A stretch of DNA of 60,276 nt from Hyphomonadaceae bacterium (GTDB lineage: Bacteria; Pseudomonadota; Alphaproteobacteria; Caulobacterales; Hyphomonadaceae), in contig JAIXRO010000169.1 in assembly GCA_027485145.1 (NCBI GenBank), forward strand, positions 1-60,276. Reading direction: 5' to 3'. The notes under the pieces are model-generated. The model searched no databases. It had not been told where the DNA came from and was given only the letters and a program-made list of their open reading frames with translations. Shown here one piece after another: positions 1 to 7,632 of this stretch. Each line of letters opens with the position of its first letter. The stretch's first letter is position 1. Both the position numbers and the translations under genes were made by a program.

Positions 1-6
1 ATTGCG

Positions 7-51
7 CTAACCATTCTTCAACCTATTCCGCGCCATTAACGAGTGGGTTAA
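7..51 (+). promoter_or_regulatory. Candidate CtrA-type boxes upstream of the fliM operon
   Basis: Two TTAA-type elements precede the first flagellar gene. One reads CTAA-N7-TCAA (7-21). The other, TTAA-N8-TTAA (36-51), is nearly palindromic (TTAAC..GTTAA). The CtrA consensus of Caulobacterales is TTAA-N7-TTAA, and CtrA switches on early flagellar operons there. The match is imperfect, so this is a candidate; the same pattern recurs before other flagellar genes in this window. Confidence 0.4.
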
Positions 52-75
52 CAGCACCCGGCCGAAAGGTAACAC

Positions 76-975
76 ATGTCCTCTGTACTGCGTAAAAAGA
101 TTGAGGCCGGAGCCGGAATTCCGCCGACAATCCTGCAGTTCCATGAGTTCTGGGAGCCTCTTCAAGCCATGGTGAACGCGTGGCTGTTTGACACCTACGG
201 CCCGGATGCCAAAGCGGTCTGCGATGTCCGACGTGTCGTCCCCGGCAACATCGCGTTGAGCCAGTTGGATGCCCACCTCGCATTTTACTTTGGCGCGAGA
301 CTGTCCCCTGGCCTGTGTGCCGTTGCGGTTGATGAGGCCGCAGCCTGCGCGAATGCGGCTTTGCGCCTTCAGCAGAGTACGGACGATCTCTCCGGCGTGT
401 CTCCCCTTTTCCAGAAATTGCTTTTCGAGACCTCAGCAGTCGCCTTGTGGAAACTGGCAGCCGCCGGATTGAACGAGCATTCCGTGTCCGGTGCGCAGCC
501 ACCCTTGTGCGATTCCAGCCAGTCTGCGGGCGGCTTCGACGCGGTTCAGCGCTACCTCATGGCCGGCTTCAGCTGCACCCTGGGCAATCAGCGCGCGCGG
601 GTCTGGATCGTATTCCTTCTGGAATATGTCCAACGTCAATCGGTTGAAGCCCAACAGTCCGTATCGCGCCAACCGAGGACCGGTTCAGACAAGGCGAGGG
701 ACACGCTCCGGGAAAGCGTCAAATCAACAATGATTACGCTTGAGGGCGTCCTGGACCGCGTTCCGATGACGATCGGCCAGTGTTCGCGCCTTGAAATCGG
801 CCAGCTGATCGCACTTCCCGATGTCGATACCGCCCGCGTCTCGCTTCAGGCTGAGACCGTGAACGGGCGTGTCGATATTGGCCAATGCGAAATGGGTGTC
901 TGGAAACGTCAACGCGCCCTTAAACTAAAGACCCCCATACTTGAGCCATTCACCCGGGAACTCGCAAAACTTTAA
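76..975 (+). CDS. fliM: Flagellar motor switch protein FliM (divergent)
   Basis: 299 residues. The C-terminal ~70 residues (about 228-295) form a SpoA/FliN-type surface domain: a run beginning LEGVLDRVPMTIG, then LEIGQLIALP, a GRVDIGQCE stretch and KTPI at the end. This is the fold that FliM and FliN share in the C-ring of the flagellar switch. The N-terminal two thirds is far from textbook FliM: I see no EIDALL-type CheY-binding tail and the middle domain is hard to align. Rhizobial FliM proteins are similarly divergent. It is first in an operon and is followed 43 bases later by motA, which supports FliM over FliN. The ATG at 76 follows a GGTAACAC leader with weak Shine-Dalgarno character. 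Confidence 0.72.
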   Translation: MSSVLRKKIEAGAGIPPTILQFHEFWEPLQAMVNAWLFDTYGPDAKAVCDVRRVVPGNIALSQLDAHLAFYFGARLSPGLCAVAVDEAAACANAALRLQQSTDDLSGVSPLFQKLLFETSAVALWKLAAAGLNEHSVSGAQPPLCDSSQSAGGFDAVQRYLMAGFSCTLGNQRARVWIVFLLEYVQRQSVEAQQSVSRQPRTGSDKARDTLRESVKSTMITLEGVLDRVPMTIGQCSRLEIGQLIALPDVDTARVSLQAETVNGRVDIGQCEMGVWKRQRALKLKTPILEPFTRELAKL

Positions 976-1018
976 TCAGGCCATCCGGACATTCGAGGCC
1001 GGGGTACGGAGACTATCA

Positions 1019-1885
1019 GTGAACGCTGCAATCGGACTGACTATCACGCTCGTAATGGTTTTCGGCGGCTATCTCATGGCTGGCGGCAAGATGGATATCA
1101 TCCTGCACTCGCTTCCCTACGAGATGATGATGATTGGCGGCGCCGCAGTCGGCGCTTTTGTGGCGTCCAATGATTTCAACACGATCAAGCACACGGCGGG
1201 CGACCTGGGTGCGGCCTTCAAGGGCGCCAAGTGGAAGAAATCCGACTATCAGGACCTGCTTTGCCTGATGCACGAACTGCTCGTGGTGATGAAGCAGAAC
1301 CCGGTCGATATCGAGGCGCATATCGAGGCGCCGCAGGAGTCATCGATCTTCACCAAGTATCCGCGCATCCTGAAGGATCACGATGCGATCGAGATGATCT
1401 GCGACACCATCCGTTCGATGATCATGAACTACGACAACGTCCACCAGGTGGAGATCCTGCTCGAGAAACACCTCGAAAGCCTGCAGGAAGACAAGCTGCA
1501 CGGCTCCCACGCTCTGCAAAACATGGCTGATGCGCTGCCCGCCCTCGGCATCGTGGCCGCTGTGCTTGGCGTTATCAAGACGATGGCCTCGATCGACAAA
1601 CCGCCCGAGGTGCTGGGCGGCATGATAGGCGGCGCGCTGGTGGGTACGTTCCTCGGCGTGTTCCTGGCTTACGGCGTTGTCGGTCCGTTTGCATCGCGCG
1701 TGAAGCATACGCGGATGGAAGAGCACATGTTCTATTCGATGATTGGCGAAGTGCTGGTCTCGAGCCTTCACAAGAACCCGGTCAACATGTGTGTCGAGGT
1801 TGCACGCCGCCATGCACCGTCGCGCGTTCGGCCGTCGTTTGACGAGGTCGAGCAGCGCCTGAAGGAGCTCAAGCAAGCGGCATGA
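1019..1885 (+). CDS. motA: Flagellar motor stator protein MotA
   Basis: Proton-channel stator subunit in the inner membrane, partner of MotB, which is not in this window. With a GTG start at 1019 the protein has 288 residues and begins with the usual hydrophobic helix (VNAAIGLTITL.., then VFGGYLMAGGK). Helix 2 (YEMMMIGGAAVGAFV) follows. The large cytoplasmic loop carries the charged residues that contact FliG. The helix 3-4 pair is at ALPALGIVAAVLGVIKTM and GALVGTFLGVFLAYGVVGP. An ATG at 941 is also in frame, but it lies inside fliM. The GTG has GGAG seven bases before it and gives the family's normal N-terminus. The stop overlaps the next gene (ATGA). Confidence 0.95.
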   Translation: MNAAIGLTITLVMVFGGYLMAGGKMDIILHSLPYEMMMIGGAAVGAFVASNDFNTIKHTAGDLGAAFKGAKWKKSDYQDLLCLMHELLVVMKQNPVDIEAHIEAPQESSIFTKYPRILKDHDAIEMICDTIRSMIMNYDNVHQVEILLEKHLESLQEDKLHGSHALQNMADALPALGIVAAVLGVIKTMASIDKPPEVLGGMIGGALVGTFLGVFLAYGVVGPFASRVKHTRMEEHMFYSMIGEVLVSSLHKNPVNMCVEVARRHAPSRVRPSFDEVEQRLKELKQAA

Positions 1886-3657
1886 GATCGATCGTCTCCA
1901 TCCTGCTTGGCGGTTTGCTCGTGGCAGCCGCAGGACTGGCGTCGAACCCGGCGGCCGCGGCTCCCGAGCCTGCGTCCCGCAGTTCCACTCTGCGGAACGA
2001 ACTCGGCGCCTTCGTGGAGCAGGCTGTCAACGAAGGCTTGCTGGACCCGGCAGGCAAAACCAAGCCAAAACCGGCAGATGACAGCGTTCCCGCTCAGCCC
2101 GTCCCGGCTGCACCGGGTCCTGCGCAATCGGCCCTGATCGATTGCTCGGCGCCCTATCCGCTCGATTTCAGCGAGTTTGAAGCGCTGACCCATTACAGCG
2201 ACATCTACAGCTACCGGGAAGCAGCCCCCGCGGACGGCGAAGTCCAGGTCACGGAGGAGGGGCGTTCTGCAACGCGCCTCGCAAAGGTCTATGTCGCGCT
2301 CGATCTGGCGTCTGAAGCCGTGATGACCGTCAAGTCTGCGCGCGATCAGGATTCAGTCGCCGTCTACAACCTTGCCCTGCTCCTGGAAGGGCAAGCGGGG
2401 GAAGTCGCGGGTTACTTTACCGAACTGGCTGCCTGCTATCCACGAGCGCGGATTTGGCAGTCGCTCGCCCTCCTTGCGCAACAGGACGAACGCGGCGCAG
2501 ATTTGCTGGGGGCGGAGATGTCGGCATTCCGGCAATTGCCGCTTCATTTGCGGGACCGCGCGGCCTTGATCGCAATTCCTGAACTTGATGGTCTTGGCCA
2601 GCGAACACTCGCCAAGACGCTCATTGCAGCCTTCTCAGAAGAAGAAATCGCCAATTCGTCCCAACTGCGCTTCAGCCAGGCTGTGCTGGATCTCGGTTCG
2701 GGCAAGCCGGAAGCGGAGGAGCAGATTGCACAGTTTCTGATCCAATCCCGGTTCCAGGAACCGGCGCTCTCTGCCCTCATCCGGCACAAGCGCCCGGTGA
2801 ATGACGCTGTGCGCCACATCCTGTACGACGACATGGTCAACCGGATCGAATTGGCCCAGCAGAACGCCGATGTGCGCGATGATCTGGAGTTCGTGCTGGA
2901 TGAGATGAGCGCAAGCTCGATGTATGTACCGATGCTCAAGCTGGCAGACCTGCCCAGCATGCAGACACCCTCTGCGCGCGAAGAGCTCATCACCCATCTG
3001 GCAGCCAGTCTTCAGCGCGACCTTGCCAGCGAAGACGTGCTGCGAAATCTTGCGGCCATCGAAGCGTTGATCAAGGACCCCGGGCTACTTGAGACCGCAC
3101 CCGACCGTGCGGCGCTTTACGAGACTGCGACGGCTGTCGCCGTCCGCCTCGGGTTCGGTGAGCTTGGCGACAAGCTGTCGGACAAGGCGCAGGAAAGCGA
3201 AGGCATCGCCGAACAGCGCGCGGTGCTCGCATTCCGGCAAAAGAACACAGACGAAGTCTATGCACTCGCGTCGAGGTTTCCTCGCAACCAGAAGATCAAC
3301 CTGATTGCCGCAATGGCTGCGATCGATGCGCGCGACCGGACGAAGCTCGCCGCCATTGAAGGTCGCCTTGAGCTTGTGCCGGATACCATCCTTGCCCTGA
3401 TCGAACAGGATGCGGCGACGGGTCATTGGCTCGTCTCGCCCGCCGTGTTCGAGGCGGCCGGGAAACTCACGGATGCCGGCCATCAGGACCGCGTGAAGCG
3501 GGTCAATCGTCTCAAGACCGCAGGGGCGGAGCCCGTTCCCGCTGGCCGCGTCGCCATGACCAGCATTTCCGGCAAGCTGAGTCAGAGCCGCGCGTCTCTG
3601 AAGCAGCTGTCGGCACAGGCGGCTGCCGCCGAGACCTCCGCAGGGGAGACGCCCTGA
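1882..3657 (+). CDS. Secreted periplasmic protein of the flagellar operon, function unknown (possibly MotC-like)
   Basis: 591 residues. A signal peptide covers about residues 1-27 (hydrophobic core LLGGLLVAAAGLA, Ala-rich cleavage site). A Pro/Ala/Lys linker follows, then a long, mostly alpha-helical body with repeated amphipathic helices that recall TPR or SEL1 arrays (for example AKVYVALDLASEAV and AVYNLALLLEGQ). I see no catalytic motif. It overlaps motA by four bases and shares one base with flgF (TGATG), so it is translationally coupled on both sides. Rhizobia carry a periplasmic motility protein, MotC, of similar topology near motA/motB. Homology to MotC is a guess from topology and context only. 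Confidence 0.6.
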   Translation: MRSIVSILLGGLLVAAAGLASNPAAAAPEPASRSSTLRNELGAFVEQAVNEGLLDPAGKTKPKPADDSVPAQPVPAAPGPAQSALIDCSAPYPLDFSEFEALTHYSDIYSYREAAPADGEVQVTEEGRSATRLAKVYVALDLASEAVMTVKSARDQDSVAVYNLALLLEGQAGEVAGYFTELAACYPRARIWQSLALLAQQDERGADLLGAEMSAFRQLPLHLRDRAALIAIPELDGLGQRTLAKTLIAAFSEEEIANSSQLRFSQAVLDLGSGKPEAEEQIAQFLIQSRFQEPALSALIRHKRPVNDAVRHILYDDMVNRIELAQQNADVRDDLEFVLDEMSASSMYVPMLKLADLPSMQTPSAREELITHLAASLQRDLASEDVLRNLAAIEALIKDPGLLETAPDRAALYETATAVAVRLGFGELGDKLSDKAQESEGIAEQRAVLAFRQKNTDEVYALASRFPRNQKINLIAAMAAIDARDRTKLAAIEGRLELVPDTILALIEQDAATGHWLVSPAVFEAAGKLTDAGHQDRVKRVNRLKTAGAEPVPAGRVAMTSISGKLSQSRASLKQLSAQAAAAETSAGETP

Positions 3658-4370
3658 TGCCCAATGGCATTTACCCCTCCCTGACGCGCCAGCACGGTCT
3701 GATGCAGGAAATGCAGGTCGTCGCGAACAATCTCGCGAACTCCAGCACAACGGGCTACAAGTCCGACCGCGCGATCTTCGCGGAGTTTCTGGTGCGGGCC
3801 GGCACCTCCCAGGAATCGGTTTCCATGGGCGGGCTCGCAGGACACGCGTTCCAGTTTGAACAAGGCGAGCTGAACTTCACGGGCGGTCAGTTTGACCTCG
3901 CGGTGCAGGGCGATGGCTTCTTCGTGCTGCAGACGCCCCAAGGCCCGCGGCTCACCCGGGCCGGACACTTCCAGCTGTCGGCCGCCGGCACGCTGGTGGA
4001 CGGCATGGGCAACAGCGTCCTCGGGGCAGGGGGCAATCCGATCACGATCCCCGTCGACGCCGCTGCGATCTCGATTGGCAGCGATGGCTCGATCTCCGCG
4101 GGCGGCCAGCTTGTGGACAGGATCGGTGTTGCGATCGCCGATGGCCAGCTCTTGCGGGACTCCAATACGATGTTCTCCGCCCCGGATGGCTATGCGCAGT
4201 TTGAAGAAGCCACGGTCGTGCAAGGCGCGCTCGAGCAATCGAATGTGTCGCCCGTCCTGGAAGTGGCTCGCATGATCGAAGTGCAGCGCGCGTATGAAGC
4301 GGGCCAGTCCATGCTGGAACGCGAAGACGATCGGATCAACCAGCTGATCAATGCCGTACGCGAGCGCTGA
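3657..4370 (+). CDS. flgF: Flagellar basal-body rod protein FlgF
   Basis: Proximal rod component assembled in the periplasm. 237 residues, close to the family's usual length. The N-terminal rod signature is clear (QMQVVANNLANSSTTGYK, residues ~17-34), as is the D1 motif around LAVQGDGFFVLQTPQGPRLTRAGHF. The C-terminal helix ends EVARMIEVQRAYEAGQSML, typical of the FlgE/F/G family. The chosen ATG lies in the TGATG junction with the preceding gene; an upstream in-frame ATG at 3426 would fall wholly inside that gene. FlgG follows after 27 bases. Confidence 0.93.
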   Translation: MPNGIYPSLTRQHGLMQEMQVVANNLANSSTTGYKSDRAIFAEFLVRAGTSQESVSMGGLAGHAFQFEQGELNFTGGQFDLAVQGDGFFVLQTPQGPRLTRAGHFQLSAAGTLVDGMGNSVLGAGGNPITIPVDAAAISIGSDGSISAGGQLVDRIGVAIADGQLLRDSNTMFSAPDGYAQFEEATVVQGALEQSNVSPVLEVARMIEVQRAYEAGQSMLEREDDRINQLINAVRER

Positions 4371-4397
4371 GATGTGTATTGAAATGAGGAAGAACCC

Positions 4398-5183
4398 ATG
4401 AAGTCCTTGCAGATTGCCGCTTCCGGGATGGCCGCGCAGCAGACGCGGGTCGATGTCATCTCGAACAACATCGCCAACATGAGCACGGCGGCTTACCGCC
4501 CGCGAACGGCTGAGTTTTCAGACCTCATGTATCAGCAATACCTTACGCCCGGCACAATCACCTCGCAGACCGGTACCGTAGTCCCGGCCGGGATCCAGAT
4601 CGGCACAGGGGTGCGCCCGTCGACCGTCTCGATGGAGATCACGCAAGGCGCGCTTCGCCAGACCGATGCCGAACTTGATCTCGCGATCGATGGTGCAGGG
4701 TTTCTCGAGCTCACGCTTCCGTCCGGCGAGCCCGCCTACACGCGCGACGGCAAGCTCAACCGCAGCCCGACCGGTGAAGTGGTGACGATGGACGGTTTTC
4801 CGCTTGCGGACGGTATCGTCATCCCGGAAGACGCCCGCCGGATCTCGATCAGCCGAGACGGCGAAGTGGTTGCCTACTTCGCGGATGGGACGGAAGGGCA
4901 GTCGATCGGTACGATCTCGCTCGTTCGCTTCGTCAACGAGAAAGGGCTCGAAGCGTTGGGAGACAACATGTTCCGCGAAACCGAAGCGTCCGGTCCTGCC
5001 AACCGGCTCGTTCCGGGTACGGAAGGCGTTGGCTTCATTCGCCAGGGTTTCCTGGAAGACTCCGGAGTGGATGTGGTCAAGGAAATCGCCGATCTCATCG
5101 AAGCGCAGCGCGGATACGAACTCAACTCCAAGGTCATTACCGCATCGGACGAGATGATGGCCGCAACAACGAGAATGAGGTAG
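4398..5183 (+). CDS. flgG: Flagellar distal rod protein FlgG
   Basis: 261 residues, the standard FlgG length. The N-terminus reads MKSLQIAASGMAAQQTRVDV, then SNNIANMSTAAYR. The centre has LAIDGAGFLELTLPSGEPAYT, and the C-terminus has DVVKEIADLIEAQRGYELNSK followed by ITASDEMM. These N- and C-terminal helices pack into the coiled inner tube of the rod. The start is preceded by GAGGAAG. FlgA follows four bases after the stop. The order flgF-flgG-flgA-flgH is usual in alphaproteobacteria, although flgI is missing here. Confidence 0.96.
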   Translation: MKSLQIAASGMAAQQTRVDVISNNIANMSTAAYRPRTAEFSDLMYQQYLTPGTITSQTGTVVPAGIQIGTGVRPSTVSMEITQGALRQTDAELDLAIDGAGFLELTLPSGEPAYTRDGKLNRSPTGEVVTMDGFPLADGIVIPEDARRISISRDGEVVAYFADGTEGQSIGTISLVRFVNEKGLEALGDNMFRETEASGPANRLVPGTEGVGFIRQGFLEDSGVDVVKEIADLIEAQRGYELNSKVITASDEMMAATTRMR

Positions 5184-5187
5184 CGCC

Positions 5188-5595
5188 ATGTCACTTCTTG
5201 CAGTGCTCGGGCTTGGGGCCATCGCGGCAATCAGCGGCGGCGCATCACTTGTCGCGGCGGATGTCATTCGCGCCGGCGATAGTGTCACGGTCGCCAATGC
5301 AGAACTCCCGGAGGGGGAGGATCCGAGCGTGTACGGACTCTTTGAAGGCCGGGAGGTCAAGCGCACCGTTTATGCTGGCCAGCCGATCACAATTGAGAAT
5401 ACACGTCCCGCACGCCTCGTGACGCGCAATCAGGTCGTCACGCTCAAGTATATCGATGGACCACTGGAGATTTCGACCAGTGGCCGCGCGATGGGTGAGG
5501 CGTCCGTGAATGAAACCGTTTCCGTCCTGAACCTTCAATCCCGTCAGATGGTTCAAGGCGTCGTGCAGGCCGACGGATGGGTGCTCGCTCAATGA
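5188..5595 (+). CDS. flgA: Flagellar P-ring assembly chaperone FlgA
   Basis: 135 residues. A short N-terminal hydrophobic export segment (LAVLGLGAIAAISGGAS) is followed by an SAF domain: VKRTVYAGQPITIENTRPARLV, then VTLKYIDGPLEISTSGRAMGEAS, and SVLNLQSRQMVQGVV. In the family this periplasmic chaperone assists FlgI polymerisation into the P ring, so a flgI gene is expected elsewhere in the genome. It is short compared with enteric FlgA (~219) but normal for alphaproteobacteria. The last bases overlap the flgH start (ATGA). Confidence 0.88.
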   Translation: MSLLAVLGLGAIAAISGGASLVAADVIRAGDSVTVANAELPEGEDPSVYGLFEGREVKRTVYAGQPITIENTRPARLVTRNQVVTLKYIDGPLEISTSGRAMGEASVNETVSVLNLQSRQMVQGVVQADGWVLAQ

Positions 5596-6299
5596 AACGC
5601 CTTACATCTCTTTCCCTCGCCGCTCTCGCCGTGACCGCTTGCGCAAGTTCGCCGGGCGAGAATATCGAACTGGCGCCCGCGAAATTTGAAACATATCAGG
5701 GCCCGTGGGCTTCGGAGACATCTGCCGACACCAAGCCCGAGAACGCCTCCCTCTGGGCGACCTCATCGGATTCACTTCTGAGCATGCGCCGCGCGAAGGA
5801 TGTCGGTGATCTGCTGACCGTGCTCGTTGAAATGAATGATCAGGCCAGCCTGCAGAGCTCGCTGTCTCGCCAACGCGATTCCAGCGAAGAGATGCAGGTT
5901 GAATCCTTCCTTGGTCTTCCGGAGTGGGCGAACGGCGTGCTGCCGGGTGGCGCGTCGCTCTCGCCGGCGTACGACTTCAACCGGAACTCTGATCTCAACG
6001 GGAGCGGCGCGGTCAACCGCGCTGAGAAGGTGACGTTCACCCTGGCAGCCCGTGTCGTCGGCGTGGAGCCGAACGGCAACCTGATCATTCGCGGTTATCA
6101 GCAAACACAGGTCAGCAATGAAGTTCGTTACCTGACTGTCGCGGGCGTCATCCGTGCCCAGGACATTACACGGACGAATACCGTTTCCTACGAGAAGATC
6201 GCCGATGCCCAGCTCGCTTACGTCAGCAGCGGAGAGGCTACGGCGAATACCGAGATGAAGGCCATCCCGAAGCTTCTCGATCGTTACAATCCGTTCTAG
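5592..6299 (+). CDS. flgH: Flagellar L-ring lipoprotein FlgH
   Basis: Outer-membrane lipoprotein forming the L ring. With the ATG at 5592 the protein is 235 residues. A type II signal runs MKRLTSLSLAALAVTAC with the lipidated Cys at residue 17. Family landmarks are SLWATSSDSLLSMRRAKDVGDLLTVLV near 55-80 and LAARVVGVEPNGNLIIRGYQ near 155-175. VNNE-type and VAGVIRAQDI stretches follow, ending in a GEATANTEMKAIPKLLDRYNPF-like tail. A start 15 bases upstream is in frame but sits in flgA; the coupled ATGA start gives the clean lipoprotein signal. Confidence 0.95.
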   Translation: MKRLTSLSLAALAVTACASSPGENIELAPAKFETYQGPWASETSADTKPENASLWATSSDSLLSMRRAKDVGDLLTVLVEMNDQASLQSSLSRQRDSSEEMQVESFLGLPEWANGVLPGGASLSPAYDFNRNSDLNGSGAVNRAEKVTFTLAARVVGVEPNGNLIIRGYQQTQVSNEVRYLTVAGVIRAQDITRTNTVSYEKIADAQLAYVSSGEATANTEMKAIPKLLDRYNPF

Positions 6300-6311
6300 G
6301 AAACCATCCTT

Positions 6312-6911
6312 ATGAAGAACATCATTGCTGCGGTCATCGCGATTGTCTGCATTCTCGCAGGCGGGGCAGGGGGATATTTTCTCCGCTCGATGTCGGGCGG
6401 CGAAGCCTCGGCCGAATCCCACGGCGAAAAGCCCGCCAAGAAAGACCACGCCGAGAAGGACGAGAAGAAAGACGATCACGCCAAGAAACCGGACAAGAAG
6501 GACTCTCACGGCAAGGAGAGCAAAGACAGTCACGGCAAGGAAAGCAAGGGCGGGCATGGCAGTGACGAAGCGGCCGGTTCCGGCGAAGGCGTTGTCTACT
6601 TCAAGTTCAGCCGGGAGTTTATCGTCCCCATCATCCGTCAGGGCCGCGTTGACAGTCTGGTGATCCTCAACCTCAGCCTTGAAGCGGATTCCTCAATTGG
6701 CCAGAAGCTGTTCGAGATGGAGCCGAAGCTGAGGGACAACATCATGACGACGCTGATCACCCTAAGCAATGACGGAACCACGTTCGAGTCCATGACGGAT
6801 GTCGAGAATTACGAAACGATCCGCAGCATGGTGCTGATGAACCTTCAGTCCGTGGTGTCGACGGGCATCGAGAACGTGCTGATCATGGATCTTGCCAAGC
6901 AGGAGATCTGA
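6312..6911 (+). CDS. fliL: Flagellar basal body-associated protein FliL
   Basis: Single-pass inner-membrane protein that rings the stator and boosts motor torque. 199 residues. The transmembrane helix is at ~4-24 (IIAAVIAIVCILAGGAGGYF). A periplasmic stomatin-like FliL domain starts near residue 95 (VVYFKFSREFIVPII) and ends in LMNLQSVVSTGIENVLIMDL. The linker between them (about 33-86) is unusually rich in Lys, Asp, Glu and His, with repeated SHGKES units. It is last in the operon; fliP, which often follows fliL, is not here. Confidence 0.9.
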   Translation: MKNIIAAVIAIVCILAGGAGGYFLRSMSGGEASAESHGEKPAKKDHAEKDEKKDDHAKKPDKKDSHGKESKDSHGKESKGGHGSDEAAGSGEGVVYFKFSREFIVPIIRQGRVDSLVILNLSLEADSSIGQKLFEMEPKLRDNIMTTLITLSNDGTTFESMTDVENYETIRSMVLMNLQSVVSTGIENVLIMDLAKQEI

Positions 6912-6959
6912 GGCAGATCAAGGTTGACTGGCCCTGCGGACCGTCAGCCCGTCGCCACA

Positions 6960-7622
6960 TCAGGACAGCTTTGTCACGCGGCTCAGCTGGCTCGAAATCT
7001 GCGCGGCCGTATTGGCGACCAGTACGCCGTCCTCGCTGCTGATCGCGGTCACGGTCGTGATAAGTTGAGGCGGTGAGGAGCCGATCCTGGCGTTGCTGGC
7101 GTCATAGTTGTGAATGGTGAACGTGTAGGTTTCTCCAGGCGTTGCCGACGCTCCTGAAGACAAGCGACCGTCCCAGGCATGGACGGCCATTTCCGGGTCC
7201 AAGGTCTCAGTCCAGACCTGTTGTCCACTCGAGTCCTTGACGGTCAGCACGCTGCTCGTAGTCGCCGAAGGGGCATCAACGGCGAAGATCACATCATCAC
7301 CCGTGAACGGAATATTCGGCGCTTCGAACGACACGGTCTGCCCGATCCACTGACCCGCAAGCAGGCCGGTCATGTCGTTCATCATCGAGGCGATCGTCTC
7401 GAGGCTGGAGTTCGACTGGACCTGCTGTTCGAGCGAGGAGAAGGTGGCCAGCTGTTCCACGAACTGGGTGGAGTCGATCGGCGCCAGCGGGTCCTGGTTG
7501 CGCATCTGGGCCGTCAACAACTTGAGAAAGGTGTTGAACTCTTCACCGATGGCCGGCTGCGCAGCTGATGTGGACGTGGCGGTGGTTGCGGCTTGCGTGG
7601 CGAGGGCGCTGATCGTGCTCAT
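6960..7622 (-). CDS. flgD: Flagellar hook assembly scaffold FlgD
   Basis: Cap protein needed for hook polymerisation. 220 residues. The conserved N-terminal motif reads FNTFLKLLTAQMRNQDPLAP, then DSTQFVEQLATFSSLEQQVQ (residues ~29-70). This is followed by an Ig/tudor-like body with AGQWIGQTVSFEAPN, the FlgD TWDGR equivalent HAWDGRLSSGASATPGETY, and a beta-rich C-terminus. It lies on the minus strand just after fliK (10-base gap), so the two form a small operon facing away from flgJ. The hook gene flgE is not in the window. Confidence 0.94.
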   Translation of the reverse strand: MSTISALATQAATTATSTSAAQPAIGEEFNTFLKLLTAQMRNQDPLAPIDSTQFVEQLATFSSLEQQVQSNSSLETIASMMNDMTGLLAGQWIGQTVSFEAPNIPFTGDDVIFAVDAPSATTSSVLTVKDSSGQQVWTETLDPEMAVHAWDGRLSSGASATPGETYTFTIHNYDASNARIGSSPPQLITTVTAISSEDGVLVANTAAQISSQLSRVTKLS

Positions 7623-7632
7623 GGGTCTGTTC

